This document shows positions 34,828 through 46,130 of a stretch of DNA of 64,000 bases, piece by piece. The notes under the pieces were generated by a model that worked only from the letters and a program-made list of their open reading frames with translations, was not told the origin of the DNA and searched no databases. The position numbers were made by a program, and so were the translations under genes. The DNA lies in contig OU744720.1 in the NCBI GenBank assembly GCA_916613615.1, forward strand, positions 5,311,749-5,375,748, given 5' to 3'. Each line of letters opens with the position of its first letter. Position 1 is the first letter of the stretch. The DNA is from Steromphala cineraria (taxonomy: Eukaryota; Mollusca; Gastropoda; Trochida; Trochidae).

Positions 34828-36785
34828 TTACTGTTCATTTTCAAAGGTGAAGTCAAAGATTAATTGTTGAATTTTAAGCTTTAGTTGCTGCTTCTTTCTT
34901 TCATTTTGCACTTTTTTAATGTCCAAACCAACTTGATGACCAAACAGGTAATCAGATTCATTCAGCCGTTCACTCTTGGTCTTGTTCTTTTCTTCCATTG
35001 ACTGTAGGGATCTCATTAACAGATTCTCCATGTCCCCAGTGGAGTCAGACACTTTCCTTTTCTTGGTGATCATGGGGGGAGGGGCTGAACAGGTTGCTGG
35101 CTTCTCACATCTGCTGGCTTGTTGAGATGCTTCCTGAAATTGTGCAGTTTATATATATAGTTTACAAATCATTAATGATTTCAGTCAAACAAATTGTCAA
35201 AAGGGTGGTTTTAATTTTATTTTTTGCATACATGGTCAGGCTTTATAAAATGATTTTAAAAATGTGTGAACATGCAATTATTATTGAAGATATTGTTGAG
35301 AATTATTTAATACATTTTTGTAATATGATCTGAATGTGTTCATTTTTGTTTTTTAAAACAGCACTTTTTACTTTATAAACCTTGTAAATAATTACAACAC
35401 AATTACATAAAATAAGAGATGGAAATGTACATTTTAGCTCATGTGGACTCCCAATCAACAAATGGGCAGAAGTGACATACATAAGAAAGCAGATATTCTG
35501 GATAACAACTTCTTTATTGTGAAAATCACGACGTTTCGTAGTATGAATACTTACATCAGTATGGTATTGCTGTATAAATATTATACTGCAGTATTTTACA
35601 CAGGTGAATAAGAAATTTTTACCTCTGAAATCTGCCCATCTGGACCATCACCTGGCTCCATGACACCTGGTCTCACTTCACACATTGCTGAATCTTCCTT
35701 CACCTGAAACCAAAATCCACACATGCCAAATTCTAGAGTAAATAAAATCTAAGAATGTCATGAGCATAAATTAGTTTATAACCTATTTATGGAACCATTA
35801 TATATTTTCTATTGGTAAGTTGTGTACCAAACAACAGCTGTGTCAGTATGAGTTCTTGTATTTCTTAAAAACATCTATATTATATGATGTTTGAAAATAC
35901 TGGGTGCCTATATAAAAATGTATGATACTTACCATGTTACTGGAGGACTGGCGCTGCTGAACATGTCCTCGTAAGAACGGGTCAAGAAGAGGGAAGAATT
36001 CCCATGTAGACTGATAAACCTCCTCGACACCAGCTCCACTTTTCTCTGATGAATTTATTTTTCTGAGATCTCTGCCATAATATGTTCTAAGACTCGCAAT
36101 CTTCGTTGCAACTTGTTCGACTGAAATACACACATACAAGAGAGGAGTCAGTTATGTTTTCTACTTTAATTCTAACATTTCTGAATGAAACAGTTTTATT
36201 AGTTGACATACAATATTATGAAACAGAGCTACATACATTAATTGCTGAATTTAAATTGGTATTGGTTAGTCAGCATGTTCAGGTACAGTTTCCAATAATT
36301 TCAGTAGGTCTCCTTAATAATTCATCTTTATTAATTAAACATGAATAAGGATATTTTGATCAAAAACTGTTAATTTGTTTACATTTGTCTCATTACAAAG
36401 TTACAAGTTTATGTTAGAAAACAAACATAGTAAAAATAGCATGGATATGGCACATGTAACCTGCAAAAAAATGACAATCATTTATTGTGTATATCCCTTT
36501 AGTGAAAACTGTATCAAGGAGAAACAGCGATATTCAAAACAAAAACAAAACAACCAGAAAAGCACATGTCGTCTGCGGGTCAATGTGACATGTCATCTCA
36601 CGACCATGGCAAGCCATTTGTTTGGCTATCATGGCCTGAGCAGCCGTCCGGTGCTCCCGTTTAGCGTAATTGACATGTTGTAGGTTCCACAAACATTCCT
36701 GGCCGAGATAATAATTTATAAACAGCTCCGTCTCTGTACGCAGGAAATCCAGTCGCGATTTGTTGACGTGTTTCTCCGACGACAT
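34828..36785 (-). CDS. MADF-BESS domain protein, Harbinger accessory gene (4 exons)
   Basis: Exons on the minus strand are 36785-36602, 36120-35933, 35703-35623 and 35133-34828, with GT donors (GTGAGA, GTAAGT, GTAAAA) and AG acceptors in consistent phase. They give a 252-residue open protein with no internal stop. Residues about 10-110 form a MADF (Myb/SANT-like) domain split by intron 1: TELFINYYLGQECLWN, then KIASLRTYYGRDLRKI, then WEFFPLLDPFL. A short acidic/proline linker follows. The C-terminus has a basic patch (TKKRKVSD) and a BESS-like segment (YLFGHQVGLDIKKVQNERKK onward). In Harbinger elements the second ORF is a Myb/SANT/MADF-type DNA-binding protein needed for nuclear import and end recognition by the transposase. 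It converges with the transposase gene, with about 0.85 kb between the two stops. Intron 3 contains a PLE 3' tail. Confidence 0.85.
35495..35580 (-). mobile_element. PLE 3' tail fragment within the MADF-BESS gene intron
   Basis: The minus strand reads ACTGATGTA, stem AGTAT-TC-ATACT (35551-35540), AC, GAAACGTCG, then AATAAAGAAGTTGTTATCCA. This parallels the tails at 16840-16930 and 9667-9700, including the CUGAUG..GAAAC hammerhead-like core. It lies wholly inside the intron between exons 35623-35703 and 34828-35133, so it need not disturb the protein. Confidence 0.6.
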
Positions 36786-36964
36786 GATTTTGGTCAAGGG
36801 GTTAACTCGCGCTGAGAATCGTCAACGCAATTTGATTGGCTGAGAGCGTGCGATGTGTAGTAGGAAATAGGACATGCTCTATTTTATGCGACTTGATTGC
36901 TACAAGTTGTTTACTACACGAAATCGTTACGATGTGGGGGTTCTCACATTTCGATCGTGTTGTG

Positions 36965-37007
36965 AGCTACATGTTGTTACTACAGATCGCACCGTGAGAA
37001 CGCCCCT
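36965..37007 (-). repeat. Right TIR of the Harbinger element
   Basis: Inverse of 31928-31970 with one mismatch at the third base. Immediately inside, a second partial motif GTGAGAACCCCCACATCG recalls the GTGAGAACGCC terminus. Confidence 0.9.
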
Positions 37008-37010
37008 ATA

Positions 37011-38239
37011 GGAATTCTATTTAACAGTTTGAGAGGGTGTTTAGGACCCTTTGTGTATTCTTATTAGACATAATGATATTTTCATATTTATATAATGACT
37101 ATTTATCCCGAGTGTAAATGATTGTCTCAATAACAAGTTCTCAAAAATGGGGTATGTGAAATTAACTGACAGAATGAAACACGGTTGAAAGTACTGCAGT
37201 GTAATATCTTCATGACACTACTACATTAATTACATCACAAAATGGTTCTCTCTTGTGAGTATATGATAATTACGCCGCCATGAAGGCTCTTCAACGTGAT
37301 TTATAAGCTAATATAGATAACTCTTAGTTACAACCTTGACTTAGAGCAGGAAGTGAATTATATGGATTAATCATGTACTTTGTTCTATTTCTGCAAACTT
37401 TGCATGGGAAATTCCAATTCAATAATCGTTCAAAATGAGAACATTATACATTACATAATTTGGGGCGACAGCAAATCAATAGCGGCAAACGAGATGAAAC
37501 ATGCGTGCAATTATAGTAATGAGGGCTAAGAAGGTCCATTACCAATTCCCCATCAATATTAATCAAATTTTTTTTCCACGAATTCGTTGGATAAGAAGTT
37601 GATTAAGATTCTGCATGGAAGAAGCTCTTCCTTAAATAATCATCAAAATGCAATCGCAAAGATGTCATGTTATTTGCTCAAAATATATACGACAAAAGTG
37701 TAAATCAAATTTGAACGATAAACGTTTGCGACACTCAGCCATATGTCTAATTCACAAACAGCGAGTACGAACGTTTCTTGACAATCACCAATCCATTCTT
37801 GAAAGAAGGGTCCATTAAACTGTTTGCGTACCTAAAACGAAATGTAGTCGGATGGTTTTGAGTCTTATGCATTAGCAGTGAATTATTTGAGCACAAACAT
37901 CACTTTCATGTTGATGCTGCTTTCAATTAAATATCGTCATGGTCAGGCATTAGCAAAACGATCTGGATACAGGAAGAAAGAAGAATAAAGTGGCTTAAGG
38001 ATCGTTCAACTGAGAGGTTGTCCACTCTTTGGTTGTAACCAAGACTCATTTTGATAGTGTATAAGTATAACATCAATTTGTGCTTTTTGTGGGACCATCC
38101 TGTGAAGATGTCATGAAAAAATATAGGTTTTATCTTTCGCGATTTTTGAAATTAAATGCGATAGCATTGTAACAATAAGCATATGCTATATTCCCATTGA
38201 CAATAAGTGCAATGGTTCAAGAGATACGGCGTTAACAAG
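37011..38239. other. No recognisable gene
   Basis: No ORF over 60 codons and no repeat or RNA gene recognised. Confidence 0.5.
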
Positions 38240-38430
38240 AGTTTCAAAAGTGGTCAGAAAGTGACTTGTGTCTGCGTAATCCCCCAAGTGAGGCTGTGAC
38301 CAAATTTGAAGACATTGGGTGCAACGGTTCTTGAGATATCGAATTAACAAGGATCAGGACATACGGACGGACGGACGCCGCTGAATACAATGTCCACCGT
38401 TCCGAGTTGCGGCGGGGAACACTATAGCAA
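38240..38430 (+). repeat. Dispersed repeat with GGACGGACGGACG, copy 1
   Basis: GTGACCAAATTTGAAGACAT, TGGGTGCAACGGTTCTTGAG, ATATCG..TTAACAAGG, CGGACGGACGGACGCCG, CAATGTCC and GAGTTGCGGCGGGGAACA are in the order of a dispersed repeat whose second, more decayed copy lies at 54545-54765. Confidence 0.6.
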
Positions 38431-38884
38431 AACTTTATTCATTGGTTTCCCATTAATACAATTTGATAAATATGTTTAACAAATATGGATCAATTCATGT
38501 TGTAATCTTTTCCAAAATGTCTGTATAGATAAACACTATCAAACAGACCCATGTGAAGAAGTGTTTACTCATCATGCTACCATGAATGCGATGAATACTA
38601 GATTCTGATTGGTTCTCCTGGAAAATCAAACGTGATCAATTTTGGATTGAACGTCCTTTCATTTTGAGGCCGCTTCACCGCGCATTGATACACCAAACTG
38701 GCAATTTCAGAGCTGGTATTCTGCTGTTTGCTGAGATTAAAACTTTAAAAAAGTTATTCAACATGTTCTTTTTCGTGTGCTTATGGTAAATCGTTTGAGG
38801 TAGATAAAGAATTTTATTCAAAATAAGAACTTTAAGGGGTCAATTATCATCACACGCAGCTGGCTTCCTTCGATTACGGCAACA

Positions 38885-39130
38885 ATACCGTGACGTCATT
38901 TACATGAGCGTTTATGACGTCATAGTGGTTTTCTGTTAGAATCATCTATTTGATTGATAGGGATGTTTCAGTCTATATAGACCGATCCAGTCGAGAGCAG
39001 TTAGGCCCCGCCCCCTACGACGTGATTGGTTAAAATATTTGAGGGGACAAGTTTGAGCTCAGGCGAGCCGGGCCGTGTATCTCAACATCGTCACTTGCCG
39101 AATCTTTCGGCTTGCGTTCATGTTTATGTC
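38885..39130 (+). promoter_or_regulatory. CpG-richer promoter-like patch with two CRE palindromes
   Basis: TGACGTCA occurs at 38891-38898 and 38915-38922, then GCCCCGCCCC (GC-box-like, near 39005) and GTGATTGG (inverted CCAAT-like, near 39022), with several CpGs to 39130. An ATG-led frame at 39235 (MSRARDVVDHFVNK) follows but soon becomes AT-rich and is not convincing as a gene. Promoter function is inference; no transcript is known here. Confidence 0.35.
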
Positions 39131-39479
39131 GTTCATAACGCACACTATCTAACAAATACATTCAAGATACACCTATAAGCTTTGATAAATCTTCATTTCA
39201 TCAACAAACAAAAAGTAATTTTGACACTTTATCAATGTCCAGAGCAAGAGACGTCGTCGACCACTTTGTAAACAAACGCATTTCAACTCGGAATATTTCC
39301 ATCACTATTGTATATTGTCGTACAATCCAAGTAATTAAAAGCTCTCATAACACATTTTACCACCAGATGTTTAATTTCATAAATCATCAACAAGTTGGCT
39401 TTTTTATATTTTGTCGAGACACCTTTTTTACTGAAATATATCGATTAATCATTGTCATGGTCGCATAGGCTCAGTTGTT

Positions 39480-41190
39480 GACTAATACACATCTAGATCA
39501 GTCAACATAAATTTTTTTTAAATACCATTATTGATAATTTTAATCCTTGAAACAACATTTAAAATTAGTTGCCATATTTGTATTTTTTGTACACACAATA
39601 TTTAAATTGATAATTATTGATATATCTTTTTATACTGACACAAAGATCATATGTATTCATAAAAAAAATCAATATTCTCAAAATATTATTGCAGTATATG
39701 TAATTTATACTATCCTTTAAATGGTAATCATTTTCATGTTTCCTTCAAAGGTTACCTTTTTTTAAAATAAAATTCAACTACCAAATAAGTCTCCCTTCAA
39801 AAATCAATTGACTGTACATAAATCATCAAAGATTAATTTCTATTCACAAATACCATTAGAAAATATCATTTGGCGACACTCCATACAATCATAGTATACA
39901 TCAATATTTTGCTTTTTAAAAATTATATTTCAAATGTAGCCAAATATAAATCTTTAATGAATCCCAAATATCTACAGTGAAAGAGAGAATGTTAAGTTGT
40001 AGGAGTTAATGTTAAGTTGTTAAGTAAAATTTAAAAAAAATAATATTACATATTTGACAGGCTTCATTCAGGATCTGGAAATTATAAATTTAAATAAATT
40101 TAGATCAACATGCAGATCTTATATTTTGTCATACAACAGTATGCTCTTATATAAAACCTCTTGATCTAAATTTATTTGTGATTGGGATAATATGGATATG
40201 ACCAAATTTCCATTAGAAAAGCATACAGCAATACATAGATTTCATTGTACATTAAATTGTGTTAAAGAATTAAAAACTGAAAGATCCAAATAAATTAAGT
40301 GAACTTTTTTAAATATATAATTGTTATAATAGTAACAATGTTTTGTGAAAATTATATAACACAAAATATCAGGGATCCTGGAAGTAATCAATCTTGAAAA
40401 TAACAAATAAATCTTTGCTTAACATAAATATTGCAGTTCAGGTTTCCAAAGTAAAAACAGTAGAATGGGATTAGAAACAATTATCAGTGATCACTGAACA
40501 TATGAGTAAACAGCAATAAAAATAGCTTTATTGATCAAGATTTCACCTATGAAATTTTACTTTTTATTTATTATTTGGATTTTTGTCTTATTGTATTCCA
40601 AATCATGGACATATATGCACCAAGTTTTAATTGATTGATAAAGAACAGTAATCAGATGTATTTTTGTCAACTGATCTATGGTCACAAAACTCTTAAAATG
40701 ATAGTTTTGAACAGTTTGGGTTATTGACTAATTTAAAAAATTATTGTTACAGCTTTGACAGAAAAGTTGATTGTTGCATAGCTTAAGTTTTTAATTATAT
40801 GCCTAGACTGGCACCAATTAATGAGGTAATACAATAATTTGTTTGAATAGTTAGGTTTTCTTTCGTCAAATATTTCAAAATAAATTTAACCATTGAACTG
40901 TAAAATTTAAATATTTAAAATGAACATGATATATTTTTCATGTTTAAACTTACAGGCAAGAATATTTTCAAGTTTTGTTAGTATCAAATGCCTGAAAGGT
41001 AATGCATTGGACATAGCCTACTGCTTACATGAAAGCTATACATAAATTAATCAATGGGTTGGAGCATAATACATATATGGAACATAATGAGTGAAATGGA
41101 AATGCAGAAAACCTTATATTTATCAAAAATTCAATGACTGCAAGTGTCTTTGATATTTAATTATTTCTAAGTGGGATATTTCGCCGTATT
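39480..41190. other. AT-rich DNA, no recognisable gene
   Basis: Long A/T runs and no ORF over 60 codons. GTTAAGTTGTTAAG is locally duplicated near 39990-40022. Confidence 0.55.
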
Positions 41191-41559
41191 TTGCACAACA
41201 AGACGTCCAACATAGTTTGTTTACAATATGGCGAAATTTCGAAAATTGCCGAAATGTCAACGTGTAGGATTGCTATTAATGATCTCGATCAACTTAAATA
41301 AACTGTTGATTCAGAAACTTACAGTACTGAAGATAAATTATCAAAGGGTACTTAGAGCTGTCACCTTGTTGAAAGTTTATGGGAGTGACTTGAAAAGTGC
41401 GTAATTCGAACAAATTCTCACCTTCGAACACTTGTCCGACCCGTGATTGTTTTTTTACCATGTAGTAAGCAATTTCCACAATTTTAGCGATGGATAACGG
41501 TAACCTTGCTACCCTACACCATGAGGAATACTTATGTCATGACATCGTTGCATAAATAT

Positions 41560-41735
41560 TGTAAATTACGCCATAAATAAATATGATTTGCAACAACAGA
41601 AACGAGTCGCCATTATCGCTTTGTTTGTCCCCGGAAGTAAAGTTGACAAATTCGCGTAGCAAAATCGCCGCTCTGATTGGCTGATATAACGCATGCGCGA
41701 GATTTGATTGACAGACTGGATCGGTCTATTGTCAA
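41560..41735 (-). promoter_or_regulatory. Possible minus-strand promoter with ETS-like and CCAAT-like sites
   Basis: Read on the minus strand, GCCAATCAG (CCAAT-like) and ACTTCCGGGG (ETS-like) precede an ATGGCGACTCG start-like context near 41612, but the frame closes after 15 codons. A 16-bp stretch ATAGACCGATCCAGTC at the far end is shared, inverted, with 38976-38991. Weak support. Confidence 0.25.
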
Positions 41736-41743
41736 CATAGAGA

Positions 41744-41872
41744 ATACTAAACGAATGGTAATGTGATAACATTTTTAAGCAACGAGTGTATAGAAATTGG
41801 TATCAGACGAACGAAAGTGATTCTATTCTCGAGTTGCTTAAAAATGTTATCACATTACCATGAGTTTAGTAT
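41744..41872. mobile_element. 129-bp hairpin (MITE-like)
   Basis: The arms ATACTAAAC..ATGGTAATGTGATAACATTT and TTAAGCAAC are repeated inverted on the right with two or three mismatches. The loop is about 35-40 nt. No TSD was recognised and there is no ORF. Confidence 0.7.
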
Positions 41873-42129
41873 CTTATTTATTACTCAACCCTCAATATCA
41901 ATATTATGTAAATAAATCGTCAAAACAAGAATCAGCTGACTGAACAATCGCGAAACCAGCGTATGAATTTCAATGAGTCCAAATAAAATAGTTTGCTATT
42001 TTTTGGGATGTTTATACATGTCATGCGCCTATAAACATTATACAAATTATATTGGTGAAAAACATTCATTTTCAAAAGATGCATTGATAAAATAAAAACT
42101 AAGAAGCAACGAAAACTGTCCACACATCA

Positions 42130-42450
42130 TGCTCTCGCAACGTGACGTCATCAGATCGCCAAGTGACGTCATCGGAATTTGTCCTGTTTCTAGATCACGT
42201 TCTCTTGTTTTGCAAACTCGGCGAACAGTGTCAACGGCAGAGGATTTATTGCATTGACATGAGATACTGAATTGTTGATAGGAACAGGGAGATAGAACTT
42301 GGGAATAACAAGTTCGGATTTCGTGCTTGTGGAGGGGGAAGGGGAAAGCGACGGATTGGATGAAGCAAGTCGAAGTGCCATGTTCATGTTACGGTAGGCA
42401 GAGGAGGCAACACCGCTTGCGACGGCACAGAAGGCGGACAAGTGATGATG
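42130..42450. promoter_or_regulatory. Paired CRE palindromes next to a GC-richer patch
   Basis: GTGACGTCATC occurs at 42142-42152 and 42163-42173, 21 bp apart (about two helical turns). An adjacent minus-strand frame (ATG near 42390, MALRLASSNPSLS ... LTLFAEFAKQENVI, stop near 42190) has higher GC than its surroundings but no domain I recognise. It may be a leader exon or chance. Confidence 0.3.
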
Positions 42451-42689
42451 CGAATGATGGATTTGTGATGGTTAGCAAAAAGAGAATGCATTTAAAATGT
42501 AAAAAACGCCTAGATAATATTCTTTCACATAAATTAACATTTTGTTGAGAATGTAAAATTTGTCAGTCGCCAAAGTCACGTGGTTGGACAATGTCATGTG
42601 ACGTTCGAAATTAGTTCCGTTTCTTTGCACGAGATGGTAACACACATGTGTGTCATTCAAATTCTATTTTACCTTTAGAAGGAACAACT

Positions 42690-43440
42690 TAAGAATTGCC
42701 CCTAGTCTATTCAAACAAATACCGACTAAAGCTATCCGCCATGGTGTCAGAAATAAACCCTTTACTATTGCATCAGATAATCAGCCAAATATATCTTAGG
42801 AAACCACAGTGATAGACTAACATTTAGTCTAAGAAGTATTTTTTTCAATATATATTTTTAAACGCTTCATGTATTATAACAAAAAGGATTTACCAAATTT
42901 GCAGAGCTCCTAATCACAAGACATTTTGATCATAATTTTTATGTCAACAATCACTACTGTTTACGTGTCACTCCTTAAATGTATTATTGACATAACTGTA
43001 TTTTTATGAATGGTCTCAACATAAAGGACATCATACACTTCTATGTACCTTTAAAGAATTTTTTTTTACATCTGTGTCTATACGTATTCGAGACTAATTT
43101 GTCAAATAGAGCAGAAAATCCTGTTTGAAGTTTTTATAACAGACCATAAATCCACTGAAGCGGAATTGTTGACAGAGAAATAACCTTGTTTGTTCCTTCT
43201 CTGATAATGTAGCGTAAAACAAGGTTAATGTCTGTGTTTTATAGGGTGTCTTGCTAGGAGAATAAACGTCCAAGGTCCATGGTAACATCACTTGGCTTAC
43301 AAGCTTAATGAGGCGTCTCAAAGAGAAGATGAAAGTCTGTGAAGTGATGTACGAAGTACCTCGATCTACTTCTTGAGATTTTTGTTTACAAAAAAGAGGA
43401 TTTATAAACCTTGATCTGTCATTAGGAAAGAAAGGCATGG
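42690..43440 (+). repeat. Diverged duplicated block, copy 1
   Basis: GTGTCAGAAATAAACCCTTT, ACATCATACACTTCTATGTA, GACTAATTTGTCAA, GTTTTTATAACAGACCATAAAT, TTCTCTGATAATGTAGCGTAAAA and AAGGTTAATGTCT recur in order at 45400-46130. It is non-coding. Confidence 0.6.
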
Positions 43441-43689
43441 CTTGTTTTTGGGAACATACTAAAATGGTTAAAGTAACATTTAATTTTAATTTATTGCACA
43501 AACAATTGGCTTTTACTTTTGAAAATTGTGCAAATACGATAGTGCCACAATCATTATTCAAACGTCTAACAGAATATTTTATTAACAGGTGAACACACCA
43601 TATAGATGTGAAATAGAAGATAGTATGCCCAGATGAGGTATTTGTTTTTGTCTTGAACAACATACCTTTGGAGTCAAGTTAGTTTATGT

Positions 43690-43830
43690 AATCTAAACTT
43701 AACTCAAGAGCACCGAGGTGTAATTGCAACAAAGCCTGATTTATAAACTGTTTTGTTTAAAGCTTTGTGTGATCTTCTTAAAAGTGTCCTCATTTAGTTG
43801 AATAAATAGTAATAAATTGGTTACACAACG
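43690..43830 (+). repeat. Dispersed repeat family 'GCACCGA', copy 3
   Basis: CTCAAGAGCACCGAGGTG, then GCTTTGTGTGATCTTCTTAAAA and GAATAAATAGTAATAAATTGG, matching copies at 4130-4300 and 14160-14300. Confidence 0.5.
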
Positions 43831-45399
43831 AATACGGAAATAGTTCATTGAAAAAAGTCGACCCCTTAAAGAATGATGAGATTAAATCAGTGAGGATGTG
43901 ACACTACTTGAAGCGGAGATGGGACCAAGAAATCGAACTCCCTAACCGTAACTTGACAAAAATTACTAAAGTAAGCTCATTACATTTACTGACAAAAAGG
44001 ATTTTCAGTCAAAGGCCAACAGCCAAAGCCTTTAACATCATTTTAAGACGTATGACCATATCGAAACCTGCATTCGCGTTTAATTTAGTATCTTTAAGAT
44101 ATTGTTACTGAACAAACTTTTGTTTAATCGAATTACATTTGTAATTTCGCTCTGCCGCGTGGTAGCCAATTAACATTGCACCTGAAGTGATCAAGAGTGT
44201 CGTGACACCATGACGCCATTTTCTTTATAACAATATATAAACGGGAACACATTTTATTTTTTCCAAATATATGTTTCTAAAAGCCATTCCTGTATTTGAA
44301 ATTTTATATAATTTCCAGTTTACACATGGAAAGCTGGGCTTTATGCAAGTGCGCAAAAACGGTTAGAAACAGCATAGTTTTGTTGACAGCAGTATTATCG
44401 TAAATTTAAATAACTCGAAAAAGTGTTATGTGACCTCCGACTTTTCTTACATTTCAATCAAGATAATTAAGACGGATCCTCCAAATCAGTAAAACTGCCT
44501 GCCAATCCACACAACTTGTAAATGAACAGATTTTTTTTCTGAATTGTAGAAACCTTGTTCGTGCTATACGCATTTGTACGTTATTTTTAAAATCATCTGT
44601 TTGAAGTTCTGCATACATATTTTTTGGTTAGATGTTTTTAGCTCTACCATCGTTTTCAGCTGTGACATAGTCGCTTGGATAAAAAGAGTTCGAATGTTTT
44701 CACGAATATTTTCATGATTAAATATTCAGTACTTTTAAATCTTCACAGTTATCATCACAGAAACATTTCAATTTAATACTTTCCTTAAATCTTTCACCAA
44801 TATGAGGACATTCCTTGGACAGTACATTAGAGGTTCCCATGTCACATTTTTGTAAAGATCGATAAAATCCCTTAAAGGGTCGAGTATTTTATTATGGTCT
44901 AACTCAATATTCCCTCCTCTTCTAAAAACAGTTAATATACACTGATATGCCTTAAGTCCTTAAGATTAAGATTTGTTTAAAAACGATGATAGAAGTAGTA
45001 CGTGTGTTCTTGTGCAAGGACGGAAATTCAGAGGACTTGGAACATTTCAAATTGTAATTCTAAACCAAATGTTGTTTTGCGAGTTCTGTTTTGCAATCCA
45101 TTCTATTTTAGAACTTTACTTATTTGATTCTGTATTTTATCATCTCAATTTAGCATATTGCCTTCCAAAAGAGCCATGAAACAAACCTATAGCTAAATGG
45201 GATATACGTTATTCCAAACATGTAATGAAAAATATTGTTTGCTTGATGAATTGGAATGTAATTATCTGTCAGTGTAACGTATAATCAAGAGAAATTGAGA
45301 AAAAGGTTTTGTCGTTTGTCCGTTCTGCAGGAATGTTGACCAAATGATTGAAATCGATTACTTTTAATCACCCAGCGACGAATGATGAATTGTTTATAA
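43831..45399. other. No recognisable gene
   Basis: Short ORFs only. GTCGACCCCTTAAAG near 43858 and TTAAAGGGTCGAG near 44874 are inverse to each other and could be MITE ends facing outward, but no complete element is formed. Confidence 0.4.
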
Positions 45400-46130
45400 A
45401 AATAGATTCAAACATGTTAAAGAAGCTTTGGCAGAATGGTTGTGTCTGAAATAAATCCTTTGACTGGTTCTGCTAGGTGACGTATAATGTCTTCAATTTA
45501 AATAGAAACCAACCCAGGTTTCCAAGTAGTTAGATCCACCATTAGGTCCGATCCGCTGGGATGCCTGGAATGAATACTGTACAATCGATGATAAATTACC
45601 TTTTAAACAGGCAAAGGGGATAAATTATTTTAAGAATGTTCAAGTAACACACTTATCGATGGAAATACATCAGGCTACATCAAACTCGTTTCCCTTGAGC
45701 ATTTACTCTAAAAGATCGGATTGGCAGATGTCTGCCAATGATCATTAAAGCCGAACATGCAAAGTAGTCAGTAAGCAGAGCCATTTCAGAATCAACCTCA
45801 AACACTGACCATTACCTCTATGCATTCAAGGGTTTTCAATATCATAGACACCATCATACACTTCCATGTATTTTCCATACTATAAAGTTCTGAGCTGTGA
45901 TTACTAATTTGTTCAACAGAGAGGTGAGAGGTTTTAACTACAGAACATAAATACAAGCGGAAATGTTAACAATAAAATCTTCATCGTTTCTTTTCTGATA
46001 ATATCCCATAAAATAAGGATTAACGTCTTTTAAATAAAGAAATATAACTGAAACAAATTTAAATATTTTTTAAAAATTCGAATGATAAGGATTTTAATCT
46101 AACTTGGTTAAGATTATATCATCAGTTTAC
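45400..46130 (+). repeat. Diverged duplicated block, copy 2
   Basis: The partner of 42690-43440: GTGTCTGAAATAAATCCTTT, CCATCATACACTTCCATGTA, TACTAATTTGTTCAACAGAG, TTTTAACTACAGAACATAAAT, CTTTTCTGATAATATCCCATAAA and AAGGATTAACGTCT. Same orientation, about 2.7 kb away. Confidence 0.6.

Larger units (their letters stand above)
31928..37007. mobile_element. PIF/Harbinger DNA transposon, 5,080 bp, near-intact
   Basis: Terminal inverted repeats of 43 bp with one mismatch begin AGTGGCGTTCTCACGGTGCG on the left (31928-31970) and AGGGGCGTTCTCACGGTGCG on the right strand (37007-36965). A 3-bp ATA repeat flanks the element (31925-31927 and 37008-37010); 3-bp TSDs are the Harbinger norm, although TAA/TTA is the usual sequence. 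Inside are two convergent spliced genes, a DDE transposase on the plus strand and a MADF-BESS protein on the minus strand, the expected two-gene content. The motif TGCGATCTGTAGTAA is repeated at 31944 and 31971, a possible transposase or partner binding site. The copy is autonomous-like apart from one frameshift. Confidence 0.92.

Noticed and set aside
38976..41736. A 2.7-kb transposon bounded by inverted ATAGACCGATCCAGTC
   Set aside because: Only 16 bp are shared, adjacent sequences differ, no TSD was visible and no transposase lies inside; kept only as a remark.
43094..43663. 189-codon minus-strand ORF
   Set aside because: Non-ATG start, no domain; lies over a diverged duplicated non-coding block whose partner at 45.4-46.1 kb has no corresponding frame.
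43858..44890. MITE bounded by GTCGACCCCTTAA and TTAAAGGGTCGAG
   Set aside because: The ends point outward relative to the enclosed sequence and their interior bases differ, so they do not delimit one element.
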